From IMG/VR virus record IMGVR_UViG_3300033144_004840, positions 1-30,571 of that record: a DNA stretch of 30,571 nt; one strand, 5' to 3'. Both the position numbers and the translations under genes were made by a program. Below the pieces are notes generated by a model, which saw nothing but the letters and a program-made list of their open reading frames with translations, made no database searches and was not told where the DNA came from. Positions 15,609-27,600 of this stretch are shown here, in pieces (positions within the stretch are counted from its first letter, which is position 1; each line of letters opens with the position of its first letter). This DNA is from a virus.

Positions 15609-18600
15609 ATGAATCCAGAAGAAATGGAGGCTTATTTGAAAAGTCTAGATAATGAAGCAACATCTGAAAAATTACAAGAATCAATGGCAGAAGATATTAA
15701 ATATGCCAATGAGTGGGATTACTATCAGAAACAACAAAGATATATAAGTCCTTATTTAAATCCTACTGCAGATATTGATATTGATTATGATATGATGACA
15801 GAAGCAGAAAGATTGGGTGCTGATTATACTGTTGGTTCTGAATATAATGCTGATAATCTTTGGGAGAAGCAAGGGACAAAGGAACAATTAGGAAATGCAA
15901 CAGCAAGATTTTTCTTTAATACTTTAACTGATACAGCTGCTGGATTTGCATCAATGGTAGATTTACCAGGATATGTTGATCCAAATAAAGGAATGTTTAA
16001 AGGTGTTGCAGATTGGGCAGCGGAACAAAAAGAAAAAACAAATGAGTGGGCGCCTATTTATCAGAAAAAAGATGCTGGAATGTGGGGTCCTGGTATGTCC
16101 TCATGGTGGATTGAAAATGCAGGAAGTCTTGCTTCTAGTGCAGTTTCATTTGGATTACAAGGTATGGGTGCAGGTGCTTTTGTAAGTAGAGGTGCACAAG
16201 CACTTAAATGGTTGAACACTTTAAAAAAGGCAGAAAAAATAAAACGACACGGTAAAGTAATTGGTACAGGTGAAAAGATGGCTAGATCAGGTAGATCTGG
16301 TACAGCAATAGGAGAAGGATTAAAAGCTGGAGATATGGCACAAAATGTCGCTGTATCAACAGCGTTAAACCAATCTGCTGCTATAATGAGTGCAACAGAA
16401 TCATATAATAGTGTATATAATGAAGCTATTGAAATGGGTTATAGTGATGCATATGCCGAACAAATTGCAGCTCAAACAGCATCAAATATTGTTAATGCAA
16501 GTAGAGCCAATATTGCATTAAATTTAACAATGTCTAGTAGATTCTTAAATGGTTCTAAAAATGTAAAAGGATTTAAACGTGAATCATTTTTACCCTCTTT
16601 TAAAAGAAAAGAAATGGGGGCGGGGTTAAAAGAAGGTGCTCAAGAACTTGTTGAAGAAAATATAGAAATGATTGCCCAAGAACAAGCTGAAGCAGAGGCT
16701 CATAGAGCAATGGGAACAGGTGAAATGGCTAGATCTAAAGGTCTTATATTTGGTGATGAATTTTATTTAACAGGTAATATATATGGTGATGCTAGTTATA
16801 AAGATATTGTAGAAACTTCTGTATTAGGTTTCTTAGGTGGACCAGCTCATGTTGGTATGGCAACAATAAAAGGATCTGTGGGTACAACTGGTTCACGATT
16901 AGATAAGGTAACTTTTGGTGCAGCAAGTAAAATATTTGGTCATAAGGTTGCAAAAACACATAAAGAAAATGTGTATTACCCTGATGGTTCACTTAAGTTT
17001 AGAGCTGGTGAAACAATGGTTGAAATGGAAGATGTAATGGTTGAAAATGAGGAAGGTGAGTTAGTTAATGAATATGTAGAATCAGAAGTTGAAAAAGATA
17101 AAGATGGTAAGTTTGTAAGAGAAAAAAGACAAACAGAAAAATTAGATGAAAAAGGAAATGTAATAGTACAATATGAAGACGGTCTGGTATCTGCAAATAA
17201 AAAAGTTGATGATGAATATGATAGAATAAATAAACCAATTGAAGCATGGCAGAAGAGTGTTGAAGACAGTGCAGGTATTATTGCAAGTGCAAAATATCAA
17301 GCTGCATTAGAAGAAAATATAGCAGATATTAATGATTTTATTGAAACTAGAGACCATAAGAAAAAAGATAAAATCATTGATAACATGGCTAGAATTGATA
17401 TGGCTAATTCAGGCACAATTGATTTTGATACACAGGAATCTAAAGATAAGTTAGAAAAAAATAAAAAAGAACTCGCCAAAGAGTTTGATAAAATGAATGA
17501 AAGACAGTTGAGAAAAAGAGCTGATAAACATAAAGAATTTTCTTTAGCTCGTGTTGCTGTTGAATCATTTAAAAGTAACACCAAAGATCACTTAATAAAT
17601 ACATTTAAGGAGATAGGGTCATTAAGTCCAGAAGAGGCTAAATCTAAAGGATATACGGATGATTATAAGGATCAGGTTGAAGGGGCAATAGTAAAAATAG
17701 ATGAATACTATGATCGTTGGATGGAATATAATACTAAACTAGATAATCCTATTGCACATGCTGCATTTAACAATAGATTAAGTTATGATTTGTTAGGTAA
17801 AGATATAGAAGATTTAAATAAAGAGGCAGAAGAAAAGCATAAATTAGCTGTTAAAAGCCATGCAGAAAAACAGGATATTGATATAAATGAAATAGATGAA
17901 GATGGTGTATCTAATAAATTTAAATACGATCAAGCATTTAAAATACAACAGGAGAAAAATAAGAAATTAATTTCTGATAAGAAATTAACAGAATTAAAAG
18001 AAAGACAGGATGAACTACAAGATGAACTTGATGAATTTGATAGAATACCTGAAAAAAAGATAAAAAAAGATTTAGCTGAAAGTTTACAAAAAAGAGAAGA
18101 CTTATTAAATCAAATTAGTAGTTCTTTAAAGGAAATAGAGAAAAGAGAAAATGAAATATCTAAACCTTTTGATGAAAGAATTGAAAAACTAGGTTTTGAT
18201 AAATTTAGTACTAAAGAACAAAGTGATATATATGATAAAAAATTAGCTGCTGTTAAAAAATCACTTGAACTTGATGAAGAGTTTGATGATTTAGTTAGTG
18301 GAGAGAAATTAGCTAAGTTAATTAGAAAAGAACAAGAAAAGAATAGAGAGAAAAGAAGAAAGTTCTATTTTAATTTACATATGGAGCAATTAATGGAACT
18401 TCAAGATAGAGATGGATTCGTTTATTGGGATAATAGTGAAGAAGGAAAAGCCAATTTATTTAATAGTAAAAGAGGTAGAATTGATTATAAAGATGGCAAA
18501 TATATGTTTACACCTGAAAATGAAGAACCATTTTTAGTTAATGAAGCCAATAAAGAACTTTATGAAAATCAAATTAAACCTGGTAAAGAAAGTGAATGGG

Positions 18601-21600
18601 AAGAACATAAAAATAACATAAACAAAAAAAATAAAAAACAATTAGAAGAATCAAAGAAGGAAGTTGGTACACTACTAACTAAATTGAATGAATTAAATGA
18701 AAAGAAAAAATCTTTAACTTCTTCTGTTCATAGTAAACGAATATTTAATACAACTACAGTAAGAAGAACAGCTGATCGAATTGATGAATTAGATAATAAT
18801 GATACTCTTAGAAAAGGATTAATTAAAGAATTAAATAGATTAAATAAAATATTAAATCGTCCTGTTTTTGATGATACATTAACAGGTAAAGAAATAGACA
18901 ATCAAGAATTACTTATTAATAGAGCTATTGATGAAGAGGTAGCCTCATTAGATACATCTATTCGTTACATTCAAGAAGAAGTTGGTAAAGATGAAAAAGG
19001 AGAACCTCAATTTACAGGTACATTAAGTAAAGCTCAACTTAAGGTATCTAAATTAGAAGATCAAATAAATAAACTTCCAATTCCTAATAGATTAAAAATG
19101 TATACTGTTACGGATAACGAAGATGGTTCTTTTACTGTATTTCAAAATATAAATGCAATAAAAGAAGAATCTATTTCTTTAACGGATACTAAACTTAATG
19201 AAAAATATTATAAAGATGATAAAGGCAGGCATTCAATAATAGGAAAAGATACTGAACACAATGAAAATACAGAAGTATTTGAAATGCTTTCTCCTGCTGA
19301 TTTAAGATTTGAAAAATTAAAAGAATTTAGGAAAAAACTTGGTAAGCCAATTAATGTTGCTAAAAATGAAACACTAATGGAAATGGCAGAAAAAATGCCT
19401 AAGACAGAAAGTGAATTCTTAAAAATAAAAGGTATTGGTAAAGTTAAAAACGAGAAATACGGAAAGCAATTTCTTGAATTTATTGCAACACTTCCTACTG
19501 ATGATAGTGTAGATTTTGATGAACAATTTAAATCAATTGGTATTGTTTCTACTAAAAAAGAAAAAGGTGAAACTACAATAAAAATAAAACCATCTGATTC
19601 ACAAGCAATTGAAATAGCTGATTTAGATACTATTTCAAATTTACGTGGTCGTGAAAAAGATAGTGCTCTTGTTGCTGAAGCCCAATTAGAATTTATTAAA
19701 GCTTTTTGGGATAAACAAATAACATTAGAAAGATTAAAAGTAGAAAAAGCTGAAATTTACACTAATGAAAATGAAAATAGAAATAATTTAATAGATAAAC
19801 AAATAGAAATAAGTAATAATATAGCTCGTTTTAATGAATTGCGAGACTTTATGAATCAAGTAATTCAGTCAGATAATTTAGAACAGTCACTTGTAGATCA
19901 TTCAGATCCTATTGCAGCTCAATTTAATTTAATTGTTGCACAATTTGTTGATGATAAAGAACAATTACTTTTTGATGAAGACGCTAAAGAACTTCACAAT
20001 AAGTTAACTGAAATGTGGGATAAGTTACTTGGTTTTGAAAAACAAGTAGAAGAACAGGATAATAAAATTGAAAAGATACGCGAGGGTATTGAAAAGCAGC
20101 GCCAAAAAATAACTGAAAAAACAAGTAAAAAAGAATCTGTTAGAGGTCATCTAAGTCATATTACTAAATTAAATAAACAATTAGTAGAAGCTAAAAGAAT
20201 AAGAAAAAACATTCTTTCTAGTAGAAACTACTACGAAAAAGAAATTGAAAGATATGAAGTATATGTAGATGTTCTTGAAAATAGAAAAAAAGAGATTTAT
20301 TTTGTTAGAGAGGAATTAAATAGATTAGCTACACCTATACAACAGTTAAGAGATGATTTAGATAAACTAAATACATCAATAGAAAAGTTTGATGTAAATC
20401 TTAAAGATATTAATAGAAACATTAGACTAAATAGAAAAATATATAAAAAATTAAAAGGTATATTAGACTCCAGGAAAATCTACGGAGGTAAATATTTTGA
20501 CAGTGAAGAAGCTATTGTTAGAATATTAGATAATGAAAACCCTGATAGTTTATCTTCTTTAATGGGTGATATATTAGATGAACTCGGATTACCTGAAGAA
20601 TTTCATACAAGATTTGAACAAGAGTTACTTAATTCAGTATATAATACTGATTTTGAATATCAAGGCGATCCTGATATTGATCAATTAAAAGCATTACTTA
20701 AAGACCCCTTAAAAGGTGTGGGTATTACAAGGATAAATTCTACAGATTTTGTTGGTCCTAACGGAGAAACAATTACAATATCTCCTGAAACTGCAGAGAA
20801 ATTATCAAGGATGTCTAATGCATTAGAAAAAGCAACTATTGAAAATAGAAAGGATGCTGATAGTGTTGAATTTGTAAAATTAGAAGATGGTACTGAAATG
20901 ACCGTTAGAGAGATTCGAGAAAGTCTTAATCAATGGGAAAGTGAACTATCTCGTTACACAGAAGAGAGAAAGCTAGTACATAAAATAAGAAAAGAGGGTA
21001 GAGAAATTAAAAAACAAATAGAAAATAAAATACAAGACGAGGAAAATATACACGGTAGTACTATTTATATTCTATCAAGGATTGATAGAAAGGTAACTGA
21101 TACCGAACAAAGTGCTTTTAATAAAGTTCAACAATTATTAAAAGACATGAATGACAAAGAAATAGGACAAAGAAAAGCATTTGGTGATTTAAAAAAATCA
21201 GTAGAGGTTATTGATTTAGAATTACAAAATAATAAAAGAAAGTATAATAAACTTTTAGAATTTGAAGATATATTTGTTGAAAGCTGGGAAGAATTTGCTG
21301 GTACATTTTCTGATGAAGATGTTAAAGTAGGTGATATCAATAAAATGATTGAAATGATCAATGGTACTATTGATCCAGAAACAGGTGAAAATAAAATAAC
21401 AAGAGACCTTAAAAATGAAATAGAAATACTTGAAAAAGATTCTAATTTAAGTAAACTAGAATTAAGTAAGTTAGATGCTTTAATTAAATTACAAGAAGAA
21501 TTAAAAGCTGCTATTGAAAATAAAGATCTTGATCTTTCACCGAGAACATTAGTTCTTCGTAAGAACAAAATAAAAAAAGCTATTAGTGATATTGGTTCTT

Positions 21601-24600
21601 TACAAAGAGAGAGTATAGAAAAAGAAAGAGAACTAGAATTAAAAAACAATGCCGGTAGTATAGTTGATACAGTTGATACATATAAAGAAAAATTAGAAGA
21701 TGATTCTGAAGAATTATTTAGACTCATAACATATAAAGATGGCAGTACTAAATTACTTACATTAGTTGAGGAAACTGATCTTTTTGGTAATGAGGTAGAT
21801 AAAGAATTGGCTGAAGCTAAAATTTTAAGTTTAAAAAAGTCAAAACCATTTAAAACAGAAACTTCTGTTGAGGCATTTAAAACAAAAGTTGAAGATGAAA
21901 TAAATAAAAAATATGATGCTAAAATAGATGAATCTTTAAGATTAGAAAATTTTGAAGAAAGTATTTTAAATGCACATGGTACTCAATTAAAATTAAGTCA
22001 GGCAGTAAAAGATAAAAATGCTTTGGAAGCTGATTTAGAAAAAGCTAATGATAAAAAACAAGATCCTAAATATATTGAAGAAAAATCAGATAAAGAGAAT
22101 ATATTAAATCAAATTGCTCAAATTGATAATGATGTATATATCTCAGAAGAAGAAAGAAAAACAAATGAGAAACTTATTAATGATCCAGATAGGATCAAAA
22201 GAAACAATGTATTACAAGCAGAATTAGATAATGTACAAGGTCGATTAAGAGTAATACATGGTGGTGATAAAAGAACAGGTCTTAAGGTAGCAACTAAAGT
22301 TGCAATACATAAGAGAAGAAAGCCTGGTGAATTACAATCACTTTTAGATGAAGAAGAAGAAATACTTAACTTACAGAAAAAAGAACAAGATGAAGTACAA
22401 GTATTTGAAGATGAAATAATCTATTATGACGAAAAAATAGAAAGAAAAGCATTAGAAAGAAAAGAATTAGAATTAATTCTAGATGAATTTTCTAATGAAT
22501 TTTTAGAAGTTGATAAGGAAGTTGAATCTCTTGAGAATCAAATTGCAGATATAGATTTAAAAATAGAAGAATATCATGAACTTATATCAAATGGAGCACA
22601 AACCGGATTAATGGCTTCTGTTGCAGCATTTGGCGCAGAGGAAGATGTAATGAGTGAAGTTCAATTAGGGTTATTAGAAGGACAACTCAATTGGACTAAT
22701 TTAGTAAGGTCACAAGAAGGAGATCGTCTTAAATCATTAATTGAAAGAAAAAATGATGCTGAAGATGAATTAGAAATACGTCAAGCTTTATTCGCAGGTA
22801 ATGATGAAATAATAAAAAGTTCAAAAAAAGCTTTAAGTAATAAGAAATTTAAATTAACAGCAGAGGATACAAAAATAAATAATGCTTTAAAAGAAGAAGA
22901 TAAAAATACCAATACATTAGAAGATGATGACATTCTAATGAAAGGTGTTGATGATAATTTGATAAATAGTAAATCAACAGTATTAAGTACTATGCCTACT
23001 CATCTTAAATGGGATGGTAAAGAAGTAATATTTGATACAAAAACAAAACTACCTAACTTAGTTGATGTTGATTATCAAATACGTCATATGAAGTTTATGA
23101 ATTTAAATGTTGATAATATGGAAGATTTCAACATAGAATTTGTACAACCAACTAAAGTAATTAATGAAGATACTGGTGAAAGAGAAGAAAGAAATCCAGA
23201 TGATCCTTTCAATAAAGTTGAAATAACACAAGTAGATTCAGAAACTAAAAATAAAACAGGAAAAGTTTTAACTACTGTTGAAGCAGATAAAGAATTTGGA
23301 GGTGGTTTATACGCTATTATTACTAATAAAAAAGGTCAGCGTATTTATATGAATAATGAAGGTGATATGCGTCCATTAGACGATACTACTACTCATGATG
23401 ATTTAGAAAAAGATGGTTATGAATTAGTATTTACTAATATCCCTAATATAGTAAAAACGTCAAAACCTGGAGAACCAGATAGGTATACCCAAACTATGGG
23501 TGACAATATGCTTCTTAATGAACTTGGAGAAGTATTAGGACAATCTCCAGCTCAGGAATGGGGTGAAGTTAGTGGTAATAACATAATAACAATAAGGGGT
23601 AATACTTATAATTTAACTAATGAGGATGATTTATCAAGAGTAAAAGAAATACTAAAAAATAACATCTATATTAAGATGTCTAAATTTAGAGAAAATGTTG
23701 AAAATGAATTAAATAAAGATAAGAAAGTATATGTAAAAATTAAAGATGTTTCTGATGGTTTTCAATTATCACGTAGTAAAGATAAAGAATTAAGAATTGT
23801 TGATGATTTAATACTTGATAAAAATAATAGATTAATTCGTACAACAGATGCAAAAGGTAGAAATACAACAGTAGAAAAGAGAGTTAAAAATAAAGATGGT
23901 GATATAGTTGATAAACAGTTCAATGTAACATCAGGTATCTTATATGTTTTAAAACCCAATAACAATCTTGTTGAAGTAACTGCTGGTAAATTAGAACAAG
24001 ATGAAGTTAATACAACATTAAAATTGATTACTGAATTATTAGATGAACAAGGTGCATTTAATAAACAAGGTACTTATGAAACAAATAATGGTGAATCAAA
24101 AAATGTTAATTTAATTTCAGTTGGTAAAGAATCTAAAGATATTGGATTACTTAATAAAGTACTTAATTGGACTGGTCCCACAGATAATAAGAAATTTAGT
24201 ATTTGGATTTCAGGTGGAAGAATACAATTTGTAAACAAAGATGGTAAAAAAAGACATTTCCCTGTAAATTCAATAAGAGAGTATATTAATAATGGTTTCA
24301 AAAAAGATAAAATAACTGATAAATTTGGAAAACAATATTTTGATGAATTTTTACTTTTCTTAGATGAAAAAAGAAAACATGTTCATTTTCAATTAATTGC
24401 TGATGAAAATATTGATAAAGAATATTTACATCCTTATTTAGATAAAGAAACTAATGAAATTAAACTTATAAAATATAATAACTATAGAGAATATCTTGCA
24501 ACAATACTTAAATCAAGAGTAATAACTGAAGATGAATTAGAATCTTTAGGTTTAAAAATTAAAGATAAAGATGGTAATGTTGTTTATAATGATGGAACTG

Positions 24601-27600
24601 TTGGACGTTATATGTCTTTTTCTGAAACAATAATTGATGAAAAGAAAAAACCCCTACCTCTTAATTATTTAAAGAAAGATGGTTTATTTCTTGATGAAGG
24701 GGAGTATTTAAAATACGGAGATGAAGTAGGTAGACTAGAATCTAATGGTATTGATTTAGTTTGGACTGGTGAAGAATCAAAAAATGAAATTATACTAACT
24801 GCTGATAACATAGATGATTTTGATTTTACTATTGAAGAAACTAGTGGTGAAGAAGGTACAGATGAAGATACAGGTGATGAAGATTTTACACCTATAGAAA
24901 AAACTGAATTACCTGTTATTGATAAAGATGATACATTAGAATTTGTTAATGGTTATATAAATGTAGATACTGCAGGTGATGTTACATTAGGTAACTTTGG
25001 AACTAGAATAAAAGTTAAAAAAATAGAAGGGAATGAAGGTTTATTAGTACATCAAACATTCTCTTATCTTAATGAAACCTATCATGATTTTTATTCAATA
25101 GATGAAAATGGAGAAGTTGAGTTAATTACCTCAAAAGAAGTTATAAAAACTATTAAAGAAATATTTACTTTAGGTAATGAAGAATTAAAATTAGGTAGTG
25201 AATTAAAAGGTGAAGGAGAGAGAGAACAAAAAAGAAAAAAACTTTTAGGTAGAGAAATTAAAAGTGCTAGTGATTTTATAGAATACTATGATAAATTTTT
25301 AGAAGATGATCCATCTAGATTTGATAGTAATAAAAATGATATAATTCAAACATTAAATTATAATAATACATTTATTAATGAATATCTACCTTATTTAATT
25401 ACAGGTAAAGGAGGAGAAGGATTACTTATAAGTACAAGAAAAAGTAATGATGGTAAAACTGATTTAAATATTTTTAGAAAAAAAGGAGTAAAAAATGCAG
25501 GTGATGTAGCTATAGAATTAAAAACAGAAAAGCCAGATAGTGTTAAAAAACTACTTGCTGATAAAAAATTCATGCCAACAGAAGATAATGTATATTCAAG
25601 ATTGATTAAACAAATAATGGGAGATGAAGATACTTCTATTAATTATATACCTCACATTACTCCTGATGCTAAATTTAATTCTAATACAGAAGCTATATCT
25701 TTATCTTTAGGATCTATTGTACGTAGTAATAAAACACCTAAACACTTAGGTGCAACTATAGCACATGAATTAATACACAAATTAGATAAGAAAAAATTTA
25801 AAAGTGAACATTGGGATAAACTTGTTAACTTAAGAGATGCAGTAGGTAAGTATTTAATTAAAAATAAAAATAAGAAAAGTATTCAAGACTTATGGAAAGA
25901 AACATATAATGATCCTGAAACAGGAGAGAAGATTAATAAACTTGCTTATTGGTTATTTGGTAAAAGAATAAATCAAGATGAATTTCAAGGAATATTAGAA
26001 AATAGTGTTGATTTTAAAAATCTAACAGATTCTGAGACATTAGCATTAGAAGATTTAGAATCTACTGATGGAGCAATGAAAGAGTTCTTTGCTAATTTAA
26101 TGAATCAAAAAGAATTTCAAGAACTATTAAATGATATTCAAATAAGTGAAATTAAAGAAGATCTTGAATACACTGTTAAGCGTGGTAAAAAGAATATGTT
26201 TCAGGCGTTTCTTGATGTCTTAAATGACATATTAAAAAGTTTTGGTGTCACAGTAGGGATTAAGAAAAATGGTGTCTTAGAAGAGGTTTTAATAATAGGT
26301 GCTGCACATTATAAAAAAGCAGGAGCATTTAAAGATATTGATGACAAGGTAGTCTATGAAAAGAGTTTAAAATCAGATGATGATAAAGATAAAACTTTTG
26401 AAGAGCAAATCAATGATTTAAATAAAGAAATTAAAGAAAGTATTAAACTTGCTGACTTTGTAAAAGTTAGTGATTTAGAAGCTAAAATTAAAGAACTAGA
26501 AGCTAAGATAGCAGAAAGAGATAAAAAGGATGATGTTAAAACTAATCTTACACCTCAAGAGATAAGTTATGTTTTTAGTACTTTAGATACTATTACAAAA
26601 ACATCTGCTGATGAATTAGTAAAGCTTGCCAATCAAGTATTAAATAAAGAAATAACTAAAGCAGAAGCAAAAGCAGAAACATCACCTCTATTAATAGAAT
26701 ATTTAGATGCACTTTTATCTGTTAGAGATCAAGATACTGGGGATACTAATGATAAATTAGGACACTCTATTGATAGAGCTGAATTAGATTCAGAAATTAT
26801 TAAAAATGAAAGTGATAATATAAAAATTGGAAGTTATAGTAAAGAAGCTCAAGATAGTATTAAAATTAGTGATGATGGAAAAATTATAGCTATTGCCGAT
26901 GGTATGGGAGGGGCAGCTGCTAATTTTAATGGTATGGTAAATGCACGTAGTATTGCTACTACTGTAACTAAAATTCTAGCAAAAGGTGGAAGTTTAGATG
27001 ATATTATATTGCAAGATTTAATTGATAATATGTCTGATAGTGATTTAAAATATTTTAAAATACTTAAATATATTGCAGAATCTAAAAAAAATAAAGTAAA
27101 TCTAAAAGAAGTAACCGATTATATTGACAGTTTAAAACTAAAGTGGAATGTTGCTAATATTTTAAAAACTATTGCACTTGATGTTTATAGTGGTAAAATA
27201 AATGAGGGTGCATCAACCCCATCAGTTTCTACAACTTATATAAATGTAGAAAATACTGCAGAAAATACTTATGTTATTACTAAAGTTGGAGATACTCAAT
27301 TTACTATTGTAGATAAAGATGGAAATATTGTAAAAACACATGGAATGTCTGCCTCTGCTACTACTGGTGGTTTTGGTATGCGTTATAGTGAAAAATCTGG
27401 AGAATTTGAATTCACCTCTAGTCCATTACATACTGCAACTATAAAACTTTTACCTGGTCAAAAATTAATAGTATCAACAGATTTTATAGAAAAAGAAAGT
27501 CAACTTAAATCTTTTAATGAACAATATAATAATGCCGATTTTAGTTTAAAAGAGTTTACTTCTGCTAAAGGTAATAAACAAGATGATGCAACTTTTGCTG

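Noticed and set aside
21128-21727. Open frame of 199 codons on the - strand
   Set aside because: It lies wholly within the giant + strand gene. Its Ser/Leu/Phe-rich translation is the expected antisense shadow of Lys/Glu/Asp-rich codons.
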